A stretch of 37,407 nucleotides of DNA from an uncultured Bacteroidales bacterium (GCA_937901455.1 CALDIA010000214.1:1-37407); one strand, 5' to 3'; positions 15,419 through 23,519 are shown, numbered from the stretch's first letter. A program made the numbers and translations. Notes: generated by a model from the sequence alone, not told the origin.

Positions 15419-15467
15419 GTTGGATTATGATATAGTTATATGTTTCAATGAATTGCAGCGCATACAT
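15411..15467 (-). CDS. Short upstream frame overlapping the rho start (possible leader peptide)
   Basis: An ATG at 15467 opens an 18-codon frame (MYALQFIETYNYIIIQHD) whose TGA at 15411-15413 lies inside the first codons of rho, in a different frame. It falls between the rho promoter (15512-15519) and the rho ATG, so it is in the leader. rho of enteric bacteria has a leader with autoregulation, but no homology is claimed. It may be chance. Confidence 0.25.
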   Translation of the reverse strand: MYALQFIETYNYIIIQHD

Positions 15468-15511
15468 GTTGACAAGAAGGAGTATCAACGCGCCGCATAA
15501 TTTAGGAAGCG

Positions 15512-15519
15512 CAAAAATA
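15512..15519 (-). promoter_or_regulatory. rho promoter, with -33 and -7 elements
   Basis: On the minus strand, TATTTTTG (15519-15512) is preceded by TTTG (15542-15539) with a 19-base spacer, a full Bacteroidota -33/-7 match. The leader to the rho ATG is close to 90 bases. Confidence 0.75.
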
Positions 15520-15551
15520 CATTTTTTTTTGAATGACACAAAATGACATAT

Positions 15552-15585
15552 AAAAAGGCCCGCGATGTCGTCGCGGGCCTTTTTT
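15552..15585 (-). terminator. Intrinsic terminator of the dksA-lspA-S46 peptidase unit
   Basis: A 14-bp stem (15552-15565 with 15571-15584) containing GGCCCGCGA/TCGCGGGCC encloses a 5-base loop, with T runs on both strands. It lies 20 bases after the S46 peptidase stop and separates that operon from the rho promoter. Confidence 0.9.
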
Positions 15586-15604
15586 GAGTTCGAGCAAGTA
15601 CTCG

Positions 15605-17767
15605 TTATTTGCGGATATCCATCTCGTTAAGCAGGTAGCCAGCGCCACCGAACTTGTCGATGATAAACAGCACGTAGCGGGCATCCACATTGATACAGCG
15701 TTGTAATTCGGTGTTGAACACGATGTCGCTGCTCAATGCCTCGTAGTTGCCGTCAAAGGCCAAGCCGATGAGCTCGCCGTTGCCATTCATGATAGGGCTG
15801 CCGGAGTTGCCACCGGTAATGTCATTGTTGGAGAGGAAGCATACGTGCATGGTGCCGTCTTGGTCAATATATTGGCCAAAGTCCTTGTTGATGATGAGCT
15901 GTTTCAGGCGGGCAGGCACATCAAATTCGGGATCGCCAGGAATTTCTTTCTCCAAGATACCATTGGTGGTGGTAAAATAGTTATAATGCACACCATCGGC
16001 AGGATAATAGTCAATTACGGTACCATAGGTGCAGCGCATAGTGGAGTTGGCATCCGGATAGATGGGCGTGTTTTTCATCATCTCTTTGTAAGCGGCGATA
16101 AACTGACGACGAGGCACATCCACTTTTCTCATCTGTGCAAACACGCCTTGGTTGGCCATCAATACAGGACCTAAGGCATTAATATAGCGCACAACAGGAT
16201 CATTAGCCAGCACCTTGTTGTTGGGCTTTGCTAAGAAGTTGTTGAAGTTCTCCTCGGAGATGAAGATGGAGTTTTGCAGGGCCTTCTCATAGTTTTCCTT
16301 GCTGCCTTTGTAGTATTTGTTCAGCATTGTAGTGAAGTCGGGTCTGTAGCTCTCAGGCACATTGTTGAAAGCCTTCAAGGTAGCCATGATGATTTTCACT
16401 TCCGTCATGGGATCTTTGTTGTCGCAATAGCCCTTGTAGCCAGTTTGCAATTGCTGAAGCTTGGTGTCAGAATAGGCCTTTTCACCTTTGGCGAGGGTCA
16501 TAGCACTGTTGAGACGGAAGCCAGCCATCAAGGTGGCAGAAGAAGAGAGACTCAAGCTGGCATCCACTACAGATTTGTAGGAATTGCCGTCAATATTTTT
16601 GCATACCATTTCAATTTCTTTCAAGCAGTTGCCGTATTTTTCTTTGCGGGACTCGTTGGTGTTGATCCACTTTGTGAGATCGTTCTCAATTTTTTGCTTG
16701 GTGTCCACAACCTTGAGTGCTTTCAGACTGGAAACCATGCCGTGTTGGTTTTTCCAATAGTTGGCCAGACCGGCGTAGTCATCGGCGTATTGCAAACGAA
16801 CGGCAGGGTCAGCATTCATGGCATCACTGATTACGGGCAGGATGATATCCAAGGGCTCATAGATGGCCGGACCAGTGATGTCGATGGCATTCTGAACCTC
16901 ATAGGAGGTCATGAAACGCTCAGTGGTGCCGGGATAACCCCAGATCATGGTGTAATCGTTAGGCTGATAACCTTTCAAGCTGATGGGCAGGAAGTGCTTC
17001 GGGTGGAAGGGCACATTATCTTTGGAGTACTTGGCAGGGGAACCGTCAGGAGCAGTATAGATGCGGAATACGGTGAAGTCACCAGTGTGACGGGGCCACA
17101 TCCAGTTATCAGTATCACCACCGAACTTGCCGATGGCACTTGGAGGGGCCACAACCAAACGGACATCCTCGTAAGTGGTGTAGATGAACATATAGTACTC
17201 GTTACCCTCATAAAAAGGTTTTACAACTACTTTGTATCGACCATTCTCAGAATTGGCTTTTTGCAATTTTTCGATGGCCGACTTGATGGTCTTGGATCTC
17301 TCACTCTCACTCATTTTGGTGGTTACGTCTGCCAAAACAGTTTCAGTGACATCTTCCATACGTTCCAGAAAGTTGACATGGAAATTTGCCGGGAGTTCCT
17401 CCTCCTTGCTCATGGCAAAGAAGCCGTTGGTGAGGTAATCATGATCTACGGTGGATAGTTCTACCACGGAGGAATAGCCGCAGTGGTGGTTGGTGAACAT
17501 CAAACCATCGCGGGAAACCATTTCTCCAGTACAGAAACCGTCACCTAATTGTACAATGGCATCTTTCAAGGATGAGTTGTTGATGTCGTACAACTGTTCG
17601 GCTGTCAGGTGCAGGCCGAGGCGTTGCATTTCAGCATAGTTGTAATTTTTGATGAACATAGGCAGCCACATACCTTCGTCGGGAGGGTTCACCGCAAAGG
17701 TGGTGGTGCTGAATGCCACTGCTAACAAAAGCAGGAAACTTTTTTTAAGATTGTTAAAAAATTGCAT
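15605..17767 (-). CDS. S46-family dipeptidyl-peptidase, DPP7-like specificity
   Basis: S46 enzymes are periplasmic exopeptidases that remove dipeptides from oligopeptides in amino-acid-fermenting Bacteroidota. From ATG 17767 the protein has 720 residues with a signal peptide ending near TTFA (about 25). The frame is open to 17854, but that extension overlaps lspA and precedes the signal peptide. The trypsin-like triad is in FTNHHCGY (His94/95), GGDTDNWMWPRHTGD (Asp218/220) and GGNSGSP (Ser655). The residue 18 positions after the serine, which sets P1 preference, is Gly673 (AFDGNYEALSSD); in DPP11 it is Arg, which selects Asp/Glu. Gly predicts DPP7-like preference for hydrophobic P1 residues. 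It follows lspA by 25 bases. Confidence 0.9.
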   Translation of the reverse strand: MQFFNNLKKSFLLLLAVAFSTTTFAVNPPDEGMWLPMFIKNYNYAEMQRLGLHLTAEQLYDINNSSLKDAIVQLGDGFCTGEMVSRDGLMFTNHHCGYSSVVELSTVDHDYLTNGFFAMSKEEELPANFHVNFLERMEDVTETVLADVTTKMSESERSKTIKSAIEKLQKANSENGRYKVVVKPFYEGNEYYMFIYTTYEDVRLVVAPPSAIGKFGGDTDNWMWPRHTGDFTVFRIYTAPDGSPAKYSKDNVPFHPKHFLPISLKGYQPNDYTMIWGYPGTTERFMTSYEVQNAIDITGPAIYEPLDIILPVISDAMNADPAVRLQYADDYAGLANYWKNQHGMVSSLKALKVVDTKQKIENDLTKWINTNESRKEKYGNCLKEIEMVCKNIDGNSYKSVVDASLSLSSSATLMAGFRLNSAMTLAKGEKAYSDTKLQQLQTGYKGYCDNKDPMTEVKIIMATLKAFNNVPESYRPDFTTMLNKYYKGSKENYEKALQNSIFISEENFNNFLAKPNNKVLANDPVVRYINALGPVLMANQGVFAQMRKVDVPRRQFIAAYKEMMKNTPIYPDANSTMRCTYGTVIDYYPADGVHYNYFTTTNGILEKEIPGDPEFDVPARLKQLIINKDFGQYIDQDGTMHVCFLSNNDITGGNSGSPIMNGNGELIGLAFDGNYEALSSDIVFNTELQRCINVDARYVLFIIDKFGGAGYLLNEMDIRK

Positions 17768-17792
17768 GATGTGTATATTTTTAAATTGAACA

Positions 17793-18446
17793 TTAATCGT
17801 TATTTGAATCGTTCGGGATTGTGGATGCCGCCAGATTTTGTTGTGTATCCGCAAAGAAGCGTTTGTTGAAAATCAGCATCAGGATGAGGCCTACGGTGAT
17901 ACAGGAGTCGGCAAAATTGAAGATGGCGGGGAAGAAATAGCTGCCACCCCACAAAGGGAACCCCTCCGGAATCTTGAAAAGCGGAAAGTAAAACATGTCC
18001 ACAACCTTGCCATAAAGAAAAGGTGCGTAACCACCGGAAAATGCTTTGGCCACCTCCATCGGCGTGCTCTCGGTGAAGATGATTCCATAGAACAGTGAGT
18101 CGATGATGTTGCCCAAAGCACCCGCAATAATCAAACTAAAGATGACCAGTTGCAACATGTCCATCTTTTGCTCTGTGATGCGTTTGTGTAGATACCAGCA
18201 CAGCAAGATAATCAGCACTACTCGTATCAATGAGAGGAGCAACTTGCCGATGTTGTGTCCGAAATTGAGCCCGAAAGCCATGCCTTCATTCTCTACAAAG
18301 CAAATGTTAAACCAATTGCCTATTACGGGAATGCTCTCTCCCAAGCACATATGCGTCTTGACACATATTTTAATGATTTGGTCAACGATAATCAATGCCA
18401 ATACGATGCCGATGGCCAATAAACGGTATTTTTTTTGTTCCTTCAC
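17793..18446 (-). CDS. lspA: Signal peptidase II (lipoprotein signal peptidase)
   Basis: LspA cuts the signal peptide of diacylated prolipoproteins in the inner membrane. The 217-residue protein has four membrane helices (about 10-28, 66-84, 98-117, 174-193). The catalytic aspartates are D150 in GKVVDMFYF and D180 in FNFADSCITVG. They are about 30 residues apart because of inserted loops, and another insert lies between GNIID (D116) and VVD; such insertions are usual in Bacteroidota LspA. The start is GTG, 3 bases after the dksA stop. Among its likely clients in this window are PorW, GldD and GldK. Confidence 0.93.
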   Translation of the reverse strand: MKEQKKYRLLAIGIVLALIIVDQIIKICVKTHMCLGESIPVIGNWFNICFVENEGMAFGLNFGHNIGKLLLSLIRVVLIILLCWYLHKRITEQKMDMLQLVIFSLIIAGALGNIIDSLFYGIIFTESTPMEVAKAFSGGYAPFLYGKVVDMFYFPLFKIPEGFPLWGGSYFFPAIFNFADSCITVGLILMLIFNKRFFADTQQNLAASTIPNDSNND

Positions 18447-18449
18447 CGA

Positions 18450-18836
18450 CTATTTCTTTTTTTCATTCAGTTTTGAGTCCACATCGAGGGTGGCGTGAGG
18501 CACAATTCTGAGACGTTCTTTGGAGATGAGTTTGCCCGTGATGCGGTCAATACCGTACGTTTTGTTCTCAATACGCACCAAAGCGGCTTCCAAGTTGGCG
18601 ATGTATTTGTCGAGACGACCGGCCAATCGACTGTTCTCTTCTTTGGAGAGCACTTGGTTGCCCTCTTCCATGTTCTTGAACGTGGGAGCTGTGTCGGAAG
18701 TATCATTGCCAGCACCACTATATGCCTCCTGATACACCTCCATGGCTTTTTTGGCATCTTCTATTTTTTTTTCTATGAGAGCTTTAAATTCAGCTAAATC
18801 TTCGTCTGAATAACGGTTAACTACGGGTTCAGCCAT
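18450..18836 (-). CDS. dksA: DksA/TraR-family RNA polymerase regulator, cysteine-free
   Basis: DksA-family proteins enter the RNA polymerase secondary channel and adjust initiation, often together with ppGpp. The 128-residue protein has an N-terminal coiled coil (about 8-85; the tip region is GNDTSDTAPTFKNMEEG) and the C-terminal globular part YGIDRITGKLISKERL...PHATL. The canonical zinc finger has four cysteines. Bacteroidota members, as I recall them, keep at most YGIC, and here that position is Asp and the whole protein has no cysteine, so it cannot bind zinc in the usual way. It is the first gene of dksA-lspA-S46 peptidase, with a -7 element at 18868-18875. Confidence 0.88.
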   Translation of the reverse strand: MAEPVVNRYSDEDLAEFKALIEKKIEDAKKAMEVYQEAYSGAGNDTSDTAPTFKNMEEGNQVLSKEENSRLAGRLDKYIANLEAALVRIENKTYGIDRITGKLISKERLRIVPHATLDVDSKLNEKKK

Positions 18837-18867
18837 ATCATTCGATTTTTATAGGTTAATAATTGTG

Positions 18868-18875
18868 CAAAAATA
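18868..18875 (-). promoter_or_regulatory. Bacteroidota -7 promoter element for dksA
   Basis: TATTTTTG on the minus strand lies 31 bases before the dksA ATG. No clear -33 motif is seen. Confidence 0.65.
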
Positions 18876-18898
18876 CAATTTTTCTGATATGTATTGTA

Positions 18899-20179
18899 TT
18901 ATTTCACTATTTTCTGAATATATTGTTGATGCTTGCTGTTAGACACTTTCAGAAAATACATGCCAGCCGGATGTTCGAAAGGCAAGGAGAGGGTTTGCTT
19001 TCCACCGTGAAAGGCCTTTTCAAATACTTGTAACAGTTGCCCATGCATGTTGTAAAGTTCAAAACGATAAAGGTCGTCCTCTGTCCCTTGCATGGTTAAC
19101 TGTAGTTGCTCGCGCACGGGGGTCACCACTTGCATCAGAAAATCATTTTCCCGGTCGGCAATGCCCACCGTGCCGTTCACTCGAAAGTCAACTACAACTG
19201 GCAGATGGTCTGACATCTGATATAGGGCTGTGGATACATTGCTGGGGATGCTGTTGTTTTGCGGATTGACAATACTCCCATTGAAGCGTTGCCCGTCCTG
19301 CCCCAAAGCATGGTAGCTGTCGCTAAGCACCTGCATACCCAAGCTACCGTAATACAGATAGGGTGATACCATGACCAAATCAAAACGGTCGTCCAAACCG
19401 CCCGTCACAAAACAACCGTCCGAGGATGTATGAGTGGATTGCGTGTGTAAAGAGGCATACTGCGAGTTGTTATTCCAATGACCCTCCTGCTGAATGGGGT
19501 CGTAAAAACAGTAAAGACTGTTTTCATAGTTGACCATGGCTTGGTATGCAGGTTCCTCAGCCCCCACCATGTTAAAGTCTCCAGAGAAAATATGATTGCT
19601 GGGGTTTCCTAAAGACTCTATTTTGTGCAGCAGTTGGCGTACTTGCGTTTCGCGAACACTCTCGTATCCATTGCCAGCCTTGAGGTGCGCCACCCAGAAG
19701 GTCATGAAGATGGTGTCTCCATCAGACAGGTCGGTGGAGTTGTAGAAAAACCGATACCCGTTGATGTCACGGTAAGAGGTACTGATATAATAATTGTTGG
19801 CCAAAGTAAGTTTGCGGGTGTTATAAAACACCATGTTGACAATGTTGCCGCCCGAATAGTTGGTCAGCATGCCATGATCATAATAGTCGATGCCATCTAC
19901 ATTGATGACGTTGTCCAAGATACGGTTCACGTATGTCATGGACGGACCCATCTCGTTTACACATAACACATCCGGTTTTACGTGCTGAAAGATGGTCTTG
20001 AAGGCGGCATCTTTGGTGCTCAAATTGTTTGTGGTGCTGTTGCAGTCGGAAATACCTGATGAGTTGGTATAATACATCAGGTTGTATTGCATCATGCGGA
20101 CGATGTCCTGAGCGTATGCGATTTGGCAGGATGCGATAAAAAAGATTAAACCAAGGCAAAAATGCAGTCGTTTTTTCAT
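18899..20179 (-). CDS. Secreted endonuclease/exonuclease/phosphatase-family protein with T9SS sorting domain
   Basis: The 426-residue protein has a signal peptide (to about AYAQ, residue 24), an EEP hydrolase domain (25-350) and a C-terminal T9SS type A sorting domain (about 355-426; LYNMHGQLLQVFE, then PAGMYFLKV and a basic end). EEP landmarks are VNEMGP with metal ligand E76, the SGDFN segment and terminal SDHLPVVVDF. Family members cleave DNA, RNA or phosphoesters; the substrate here is unknown. The sorting domain predicts export through the T9SS and surface attachment or release. ATG 20179 overlaps the gldD stop as ATGA, which favours it over an in-frame ATG 12 bases upstream. It is the last gene of degP-rpoD-gldD-EEP. 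Confidence 0.88.
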   Translation of the reverse strand: MKKRLHFCLGLIFFIASCQIAYAQDIVRMMQYNLMYYTNSSGISDCNSTTNNLSTKDAAFKTIFQHVKPDVLCVNEMGPSMTYVNRILDNVINVDGIDYYDHGMLTNYSGGNIVNMVFYNTRKLTLANNYYISTSYRDINGYRFFYNSTDLSDGDTIFMTFWVAHLKAGNGYESVRETQVRQLLHKIESLGNPSNHIFSGDFNMVGAEEPAYQAMVNYENSLYCFYDPIQQEGHWNNNSQYASLHTQSTHTSSDGCFVTGGLDDRFDLVMVSPYLYYGSLGMQVLSDSYHALGQDGQRFNGSIVNPQNNSIPSNVSTALYQMSDHLPVVVDFRVNGTVGIADRENDFLMQVVTPVREQLQLTMQGTEDDLYRFELYNMHGQLLQVFEKAFHGGKQTLSLPFEHPAGMYFLKVSNSKHQQYIQKIVK

Positions 20180-20763
20180 GCGTCTTTCCATTCAAAAGTG
20201 TTGATAAAATGCATAGCATCGTTTCGCAGATATTCTATCACAGGCTGAAGGGAGTCGTTGTTGGGAGTGAAGTTAAAGTAGAGAGTAGCGCGCAGAAAGT
20301 ATTGTGCACTGTCTGTGACCCAGAATTGGAAAGGTGTGGCCACCTCTTTGCCTTTGATGTCATAAATCTGTCCCCATAGTTTGGCATCGGGGTCCTTGAC
20401 GACAGAGTATTCTACATCGTCCGCTTTTTGGTAATGGAATTTCACCATCTTCTCTTCACTATAGATGAGTTTGCGCAGACTATCGGCGGAGGAGATGTGC
20501 ATGCAGGTCATCTTTATGGAGGCGTTCAGGGATGGATATTCCATGTCAACCCAGATGTCGCCGTGGGGTTGTGGGGTAATTACCAATTGGGAATATTCTG
20601 ATTGCTCAAAGGTGAAGGGTAAGGTGGTGTCAGCTGTTTTGTATTGCGGTTTTGGAAGGTCAATGCGGAAATAGCCCATGGGTTTGGGGCTTTCGGGAGC
20701 CTGGTGGCACGCAACCAGACAGAGTAGGACGAATCCGAGCAGCAGGGGGAAAGGTTGTTTCAT
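20176..20763 (-). CDS. gldD: Gliding motility lipoprotein GldD
   Basis: GldD is a cell-envelope lipoprotein first found as essential for gliding in Flavobacterium johnsoniae and associated with T9SS-dependent motility. The 195-residue protein has a lipoprotein signal peptide with lipobox LVAC (Cys19). The mature part starts with PKPMGYFRIDLPKPQY and ends with the family block KLWGQIYDIKGKEVATPFQFWVTDS, FLRATLYFNFTPNNDSLQPV and a final FEWKD. It starts with a one-base overlap of the rpoD stop (TAATG) and shares ATGA with the nuclease gene downstream, so all three should be translated from one mRNA. Whether this organism glides cannot be told from the window. Confidence 0.9.
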   Translation of the reverse strand: MKQPFPLLLGFVLLCLVACHQAPESPKPMGYFRIDLPKPQYKTADTTLPFTFEQSEYSQLVITPQPHGDIWVDMEYPSLNASIKMTCMHISSADSLRKLIYSEEKMVKFHYQKADDVEYSVVKDPDAKLWGQIYDIKGKEVATPFQFWVTDSAQYFLRATLYFNFTPNNDSLQPVIEYLRNDAMHFINTFEWKDA

Positions 20764-21623
20764 TACAGGTAGGATTTCAGCGTGTTGGAACTGTTTTGCT
20801 TCAGACGTTTGAGCCCGCTGTCGCGCAACTGCCGCACGCGGTCACGAGAGAGACCCATCACCAGCCCGATTTCTTCCATGGAGTGCTCATAGTTGGCATC
20901 AATGCCGTAGCAGAGCTTCAATACTTGCTGCTCCTTTTCGGGAATGGTGTTCAGTAACCCCCTGACTTCCGAAGACAGCGACTCCTTCATCATAATGGTA
21001 TCGGTGTCTTCTTGATTATGGGGGTGGATAAAGGTTTCCACAAAGGTGGTGTCATCATCGGAGGAGATTGGGGAGTCCAATGATTGCATGCGCGTGCCAA
21101 GTCGCTTCAGCTCGTTGATTTGCTCTTCGGTCATGTTCAAGCTTTCGGCAATTTCATCGTTGGTGGGTACACGACCCAGTTCCTGCTCCAAACGAGAAGC
21201 GGTCTTTTTAATCTTGTTGATGTTGCCCACTTGGTTGAGTGGCAAGCGGACCATACGCGACTGGCTGGCGATAGCCTGCATGATGGATTGGCGGATCCAC
21301 CATACAGCATAGGAGATAAATTTAAATCCGCGGGTTTCATCAAACCGCTGGGCAGCTTTGATGAGCCCGATGTTGCCTTCATTGATGAGGTCGGGGATGC
21401 TGAGCCCCTGGTTTTGGTATTGCTTGGCCACCGACACGACAAACCGGAGGTTGGCGCGTGTCAACTTGTCCAACGCCTCTTGATCGCCTTGCTTGATACG
21501 CCGCGCCAACTCGGCCTCTTCGTCAGCTGTTACCATCGTCTCCTTGTTGATGTCTGACAGAAACCGCTCTAATGAGTCGTTGTCGCGGTTGGTGATTTGC
21601 TTGGTAATTCTTAATTGTTGCAT
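20763..21623 (-). CDS. rpoD: RNA polymerase sigma factor, RpoD/SigA type
   Basis: The 286-residue sigma-70 factor has the short Bacteroidota primary-sigma layout without a large region 1.1. Region 1.2 is at about 15-48, regions 2.1-2.4 contain LTRANLRFVVSVAKQYQNQG and FDETRGFKFISYAVWWIRQS, region 3 is about 135-205, and region 4 contains the HTH SMEEIGLVMGLSRDRVRQLR. Regions 2.3-2.4 are very close to the usual Bacteroidota sequence, while region 4 differs from the common MTLEEIGEKFGLTRERVRQI. It is probably the housekeeping sigma that reads the TTTG/TAnnTTTG promoters here, although a paralogue is possible. It lies 21 bases after the DegP-like gene and is followed without a gap by gldD. Confidence 0.9.
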   Translation of the reverse strand: MQQLRITKQITNRDNDSLERFLSDINKETMVTADEEAELARRIKQGDQEALDKLTRANLRFVVSVAKQYQNQGLSIPDLINEGNIGLIKAAQRFDETRGFKFISYAVWWIRQSIMQAIASQSRMVRLPLNQVGNINKIKKTASRLEQELGRVPTNDEIAESLNMTEEQINELKRLGTRMQSLDSPISSDDDTTFVETFIHPHNQEDTDTIMMKESLSSEVRGLLNTIPEKEQQVLKLCYGIDANYEHSMEEIGLVMGLSRDRVRQLRDSGLKRLKQNSSNTLKSYL

Positions 21624-21644
21624 ATTCTGTTTATAGCTAATGAA

Positions 21645-22745
21645 TTATTGTTTTTTGATTTTCTCGGTAGTGCCGTTTTCGTTCAGTAAAGTGATCTTTT
21701 TGGAGAGGGTTTCCCCATTGCGGGAGAAGGATACACGCACAATGTCGCCGGGCGATTTGGTGTTGAGAACCCCCAGCACTTCAGCAAAGCTGTTGACGGG
21801 TGTGTCTTCAATGGCGTAGATGATGTCTCCTTCCTGCAAGCCGTTCTGGCTGGCAGCACCGTCTTCATCCACGGAGGCCACATATACGCCCTTTATCTCA
21901 GAGAGGTTGTATTCCTTGGCCACATCGGCGTTCACCTCAATCATGGAGAGGCCGAGGTAGGCCTTTTGCATCTTGCCGTAATCTTTCAAGTCGAGGTACA
22001 CCTTTTTGGCAATATTCGAGGGGATGGCGAAGGAGTAGCCGGTAAAATAGCCGTCGCCAGAGGCAATGGCAGAGTTGATGCCAATGAGCTTGCCCTGCGC
22101 ATTGACTAGTGCGCCGCCGCTGTTGCCCGGGTTGATGGCCGCATCCGTTTGAAGATAAGACTCTTCCGTGTTCTTGTTGCGCGACAGGGAGAGCTGGCGC
22201 GCCTTGGCACTGATAATGCCCGCCGTGACCGTGGTGTGCAAGGACAACGGGTTTCCGACAGCCAACACCCATTCTCCTAACCGAACAGAGTCAGAATTAG
22301 CAAACTCCAGAAAAGGCAAATTGCGCTCCTCAATCTTGATGAGTGCCAAGTCTGAGCGCGGATCCGTGCCTACCACCGTGCCGGCATACTCTCGCTTGTC
22401 GTAAAGCGTGATGGTAACCTTCACCGCATCCTCTACTACATGGTTGTTGGTGAGAATGTAACCGTCAGAAGAAACAATGACCCCCGAACCGGCCGCTTGC
22501 AATGGGTACATGCTCGGCGCCGTGCCAAAGAAATTCTCCCAAAACGAACCGCTGAAAAAATCATCCCATAAGGAATTTTTTTGCACAAATTCTGTCTTTA
22601 TGTATGTTACAGCATTAATGGAATGCTCCGCTGCATAGGTCAAATCTACATATCCCGCCCTCCCTTGAGCAAGACCACCCAATATGGAGAACGATGATGC
22701 TAAAATGCAAATAGTTAGTGTTTTAATAAGAGTGCTTAGTTTCAT
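21645..22745 (-). CDS. Trypsin-like periplasmic serine protease of the DegP/DegS (HtrA) family
   Basis: HtrA proteases degrade or refold damaged envelope proteins. The 366-residue protein has a signal peptide or anchor at about 1-28, an S1C protease domain with triad H102 (TNNHVV), D132 (SDLALIKI) and S209 (NPGNSGG), and one PDZ domain (about 265-355; GVYVASVDEDGAASQNGLQEGD). Most Bacteroidota DegP proteins have two PDZ domains and about 500 residues, so the architecture resembles DegS. Whether the N-terminus is cleaved or stays as an anchor is unclear. It heads degP-rpoD-gldD-EEP. I see no TAnnTTTG element in its upstream gap, which suggests an alternative promoter, possibly stress-controlled. 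Confidence 0.9.
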   Translation of the reverse strand: MKLSTLIKTLTICILASSFSILGGLAQGRAGYVDLTYAAEHSINAVTYIKTEFVQKNSLWDDFFSGSFWENFFGTAPSMYPLQAAGSGVIVSSDGYILTNNHVVEDAVKVTITLYDKREYAGTVVGTDPRSDLALIKIEERNLPFLEFANSDSVRLGEWVLAVGNPLSLHTTVTAGIISAKARQLSLSRNKNTEESYLQTDAAINPGNSGGALVNAQGKLIGINSAIASGDGYFTGYSFAIPSNIAKKVYLDLKDYGKMQKAYLGLSMIEVNADVAKEYNLSEIKGVYVASVDEDGAASQNGLQEGDIIYAIEDTPVNSFAEVLGVLNTKSPGDIVRVSFSRNGETLSKKITLLNENGTTEKIKKQ

Positions 22746-22814
22746 ATCTACCTATTTATTATATTATGTAAGTTCTCTATAAACGGTCAATCATAAAAAA
22801 AATTGCAAGGGGTG

Positions 22815-22844
22815 TTGAAATATTTGAATTTTTTTTTATTTTTG
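22815..22844 (+). promoter_or_regulatory. rplU-rpmA promoter, with -33 and -7 elements
   Basis: TTG (22815-22817) and TATTTTTG (22837-22844) are separated by 19 bases, a full Bacteroidota match. It lies in the 135-base divergent gap between the DegP-like gene and rplU. Confidence 0.75.
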
Positions 22845-22880
22845 CGCCCCAAAATTAATCACATAAAAAAGTTATAAAAA

Positions 22881-23192
22881 ATGTATGCAATCGTAGAAAT
22901 AGCCGGGCAACAATTCAAGATTGAAAAAGACCGTCGCGTCTATGTTCAACGCCTTCAGGCTGAAGAAGGATCCCAAGTGAAATTCGATAGCGTAATGCTA
23001 ATCGGTAATGACGGTGATGTGAAAGTGGGTACTCCCACCGTTGAAGGTGCGGCCGTAACTGCTACCGTTCTCAAACACTTAAAAGGAGACAAGGTTCTTG
23101 TTTTCAAGAAAAAAAGAAGAAAAGGTTATCAGAAATTGAATGGTCATCGCCAATGCTTGACCGCTATCAAAATTGATGATATCATTTTGTAA
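22881..23192 (+). CDS. rplU: 50S ribosomal protein L21
   Basis: L21 binds 23S rRNA in the large subunit. The 103-residue protein starts MYAIVEIAGQQFKIEKDRRV and ends with the conserved block KRRKGYQKLNGHRQ...IKIDDI, the complete family length. It is followed 30 bases later by rpmA, the usual two-gene ribosomal operon. The 5' leader is short (about 30 bases), so no long autoregulatory leader is visible. Confidence 0.97.
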   Translation: MYAIVEIAGQQFKIEKDRRVYVQRLQAEEGSQVKFDSVMLIGNDGDVKVGTPTVEGAAVTATVLKHLKGDKVLVFKKKRRKGYQKLNGHRQCLTAIKIDDIIL

Positions 23193-23222
23193 TCAATTAT
23201 TAACGAGTAAAATTCAGAAGAT

Positions 23223-23480
23223 ATGGCACATAAAAAAGGTGTCGGTAGTTCACAGAACGGCCGCGAATCACACAGCAAGAGATTAGGTTTGAAGATTTTT
23301 GGTGGTCAATTTGCCAAAGCCGGCAACATCATCGTTCGCCAAAGAGGCACTGTTCACAACCCTGGCCAAAACGTCGGCATGGGTAAGGATCATACCCTCT
23401 ATGCACTCTGCGATGGTATTGTCACCTTCAGAAAGACCTATAAAGACAAATCATTTGTTTCCGTTATGCCGCAAGAGTAA
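23223..23480 (+). CDS. rpmA: 50S ribosomal protein L27
   Basis: L27 reaches the peptidyl-transferase centre through its N-terminal tail. The 85-residue protein starts directly with MAHKKGVGSSQNGRES, so it has no cleaved pre-sequence of the Firmicutes kind. GGQFAKAGNIIVRQRGT and GMGKDHTLYALCDG are family signatures. It ends the rplU-rpmA operon before the terminator at 23520-23557. Confidence 0.97.
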   Translation: MAHKKGVGSSQNGRESHSKRLGLKIFGGQFAKAGNIIVRQRGTVHNPGQNVGMGKDHTLYALCDGIVTFRKTYKDKSFVSVMPQE

Positions 23481-23519
23481 CAGAAATGAGTGTAATTATT
23501 CATAATGTTTGATTTTTTG

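Noticed and set aside
16274..17458. A 394-codon plus-strand frame opposite the S46 peptidase gene
   Set aside because: The S46 gene has all catalytic motifs in order; the opposite frame has no signal, domain or promoter.
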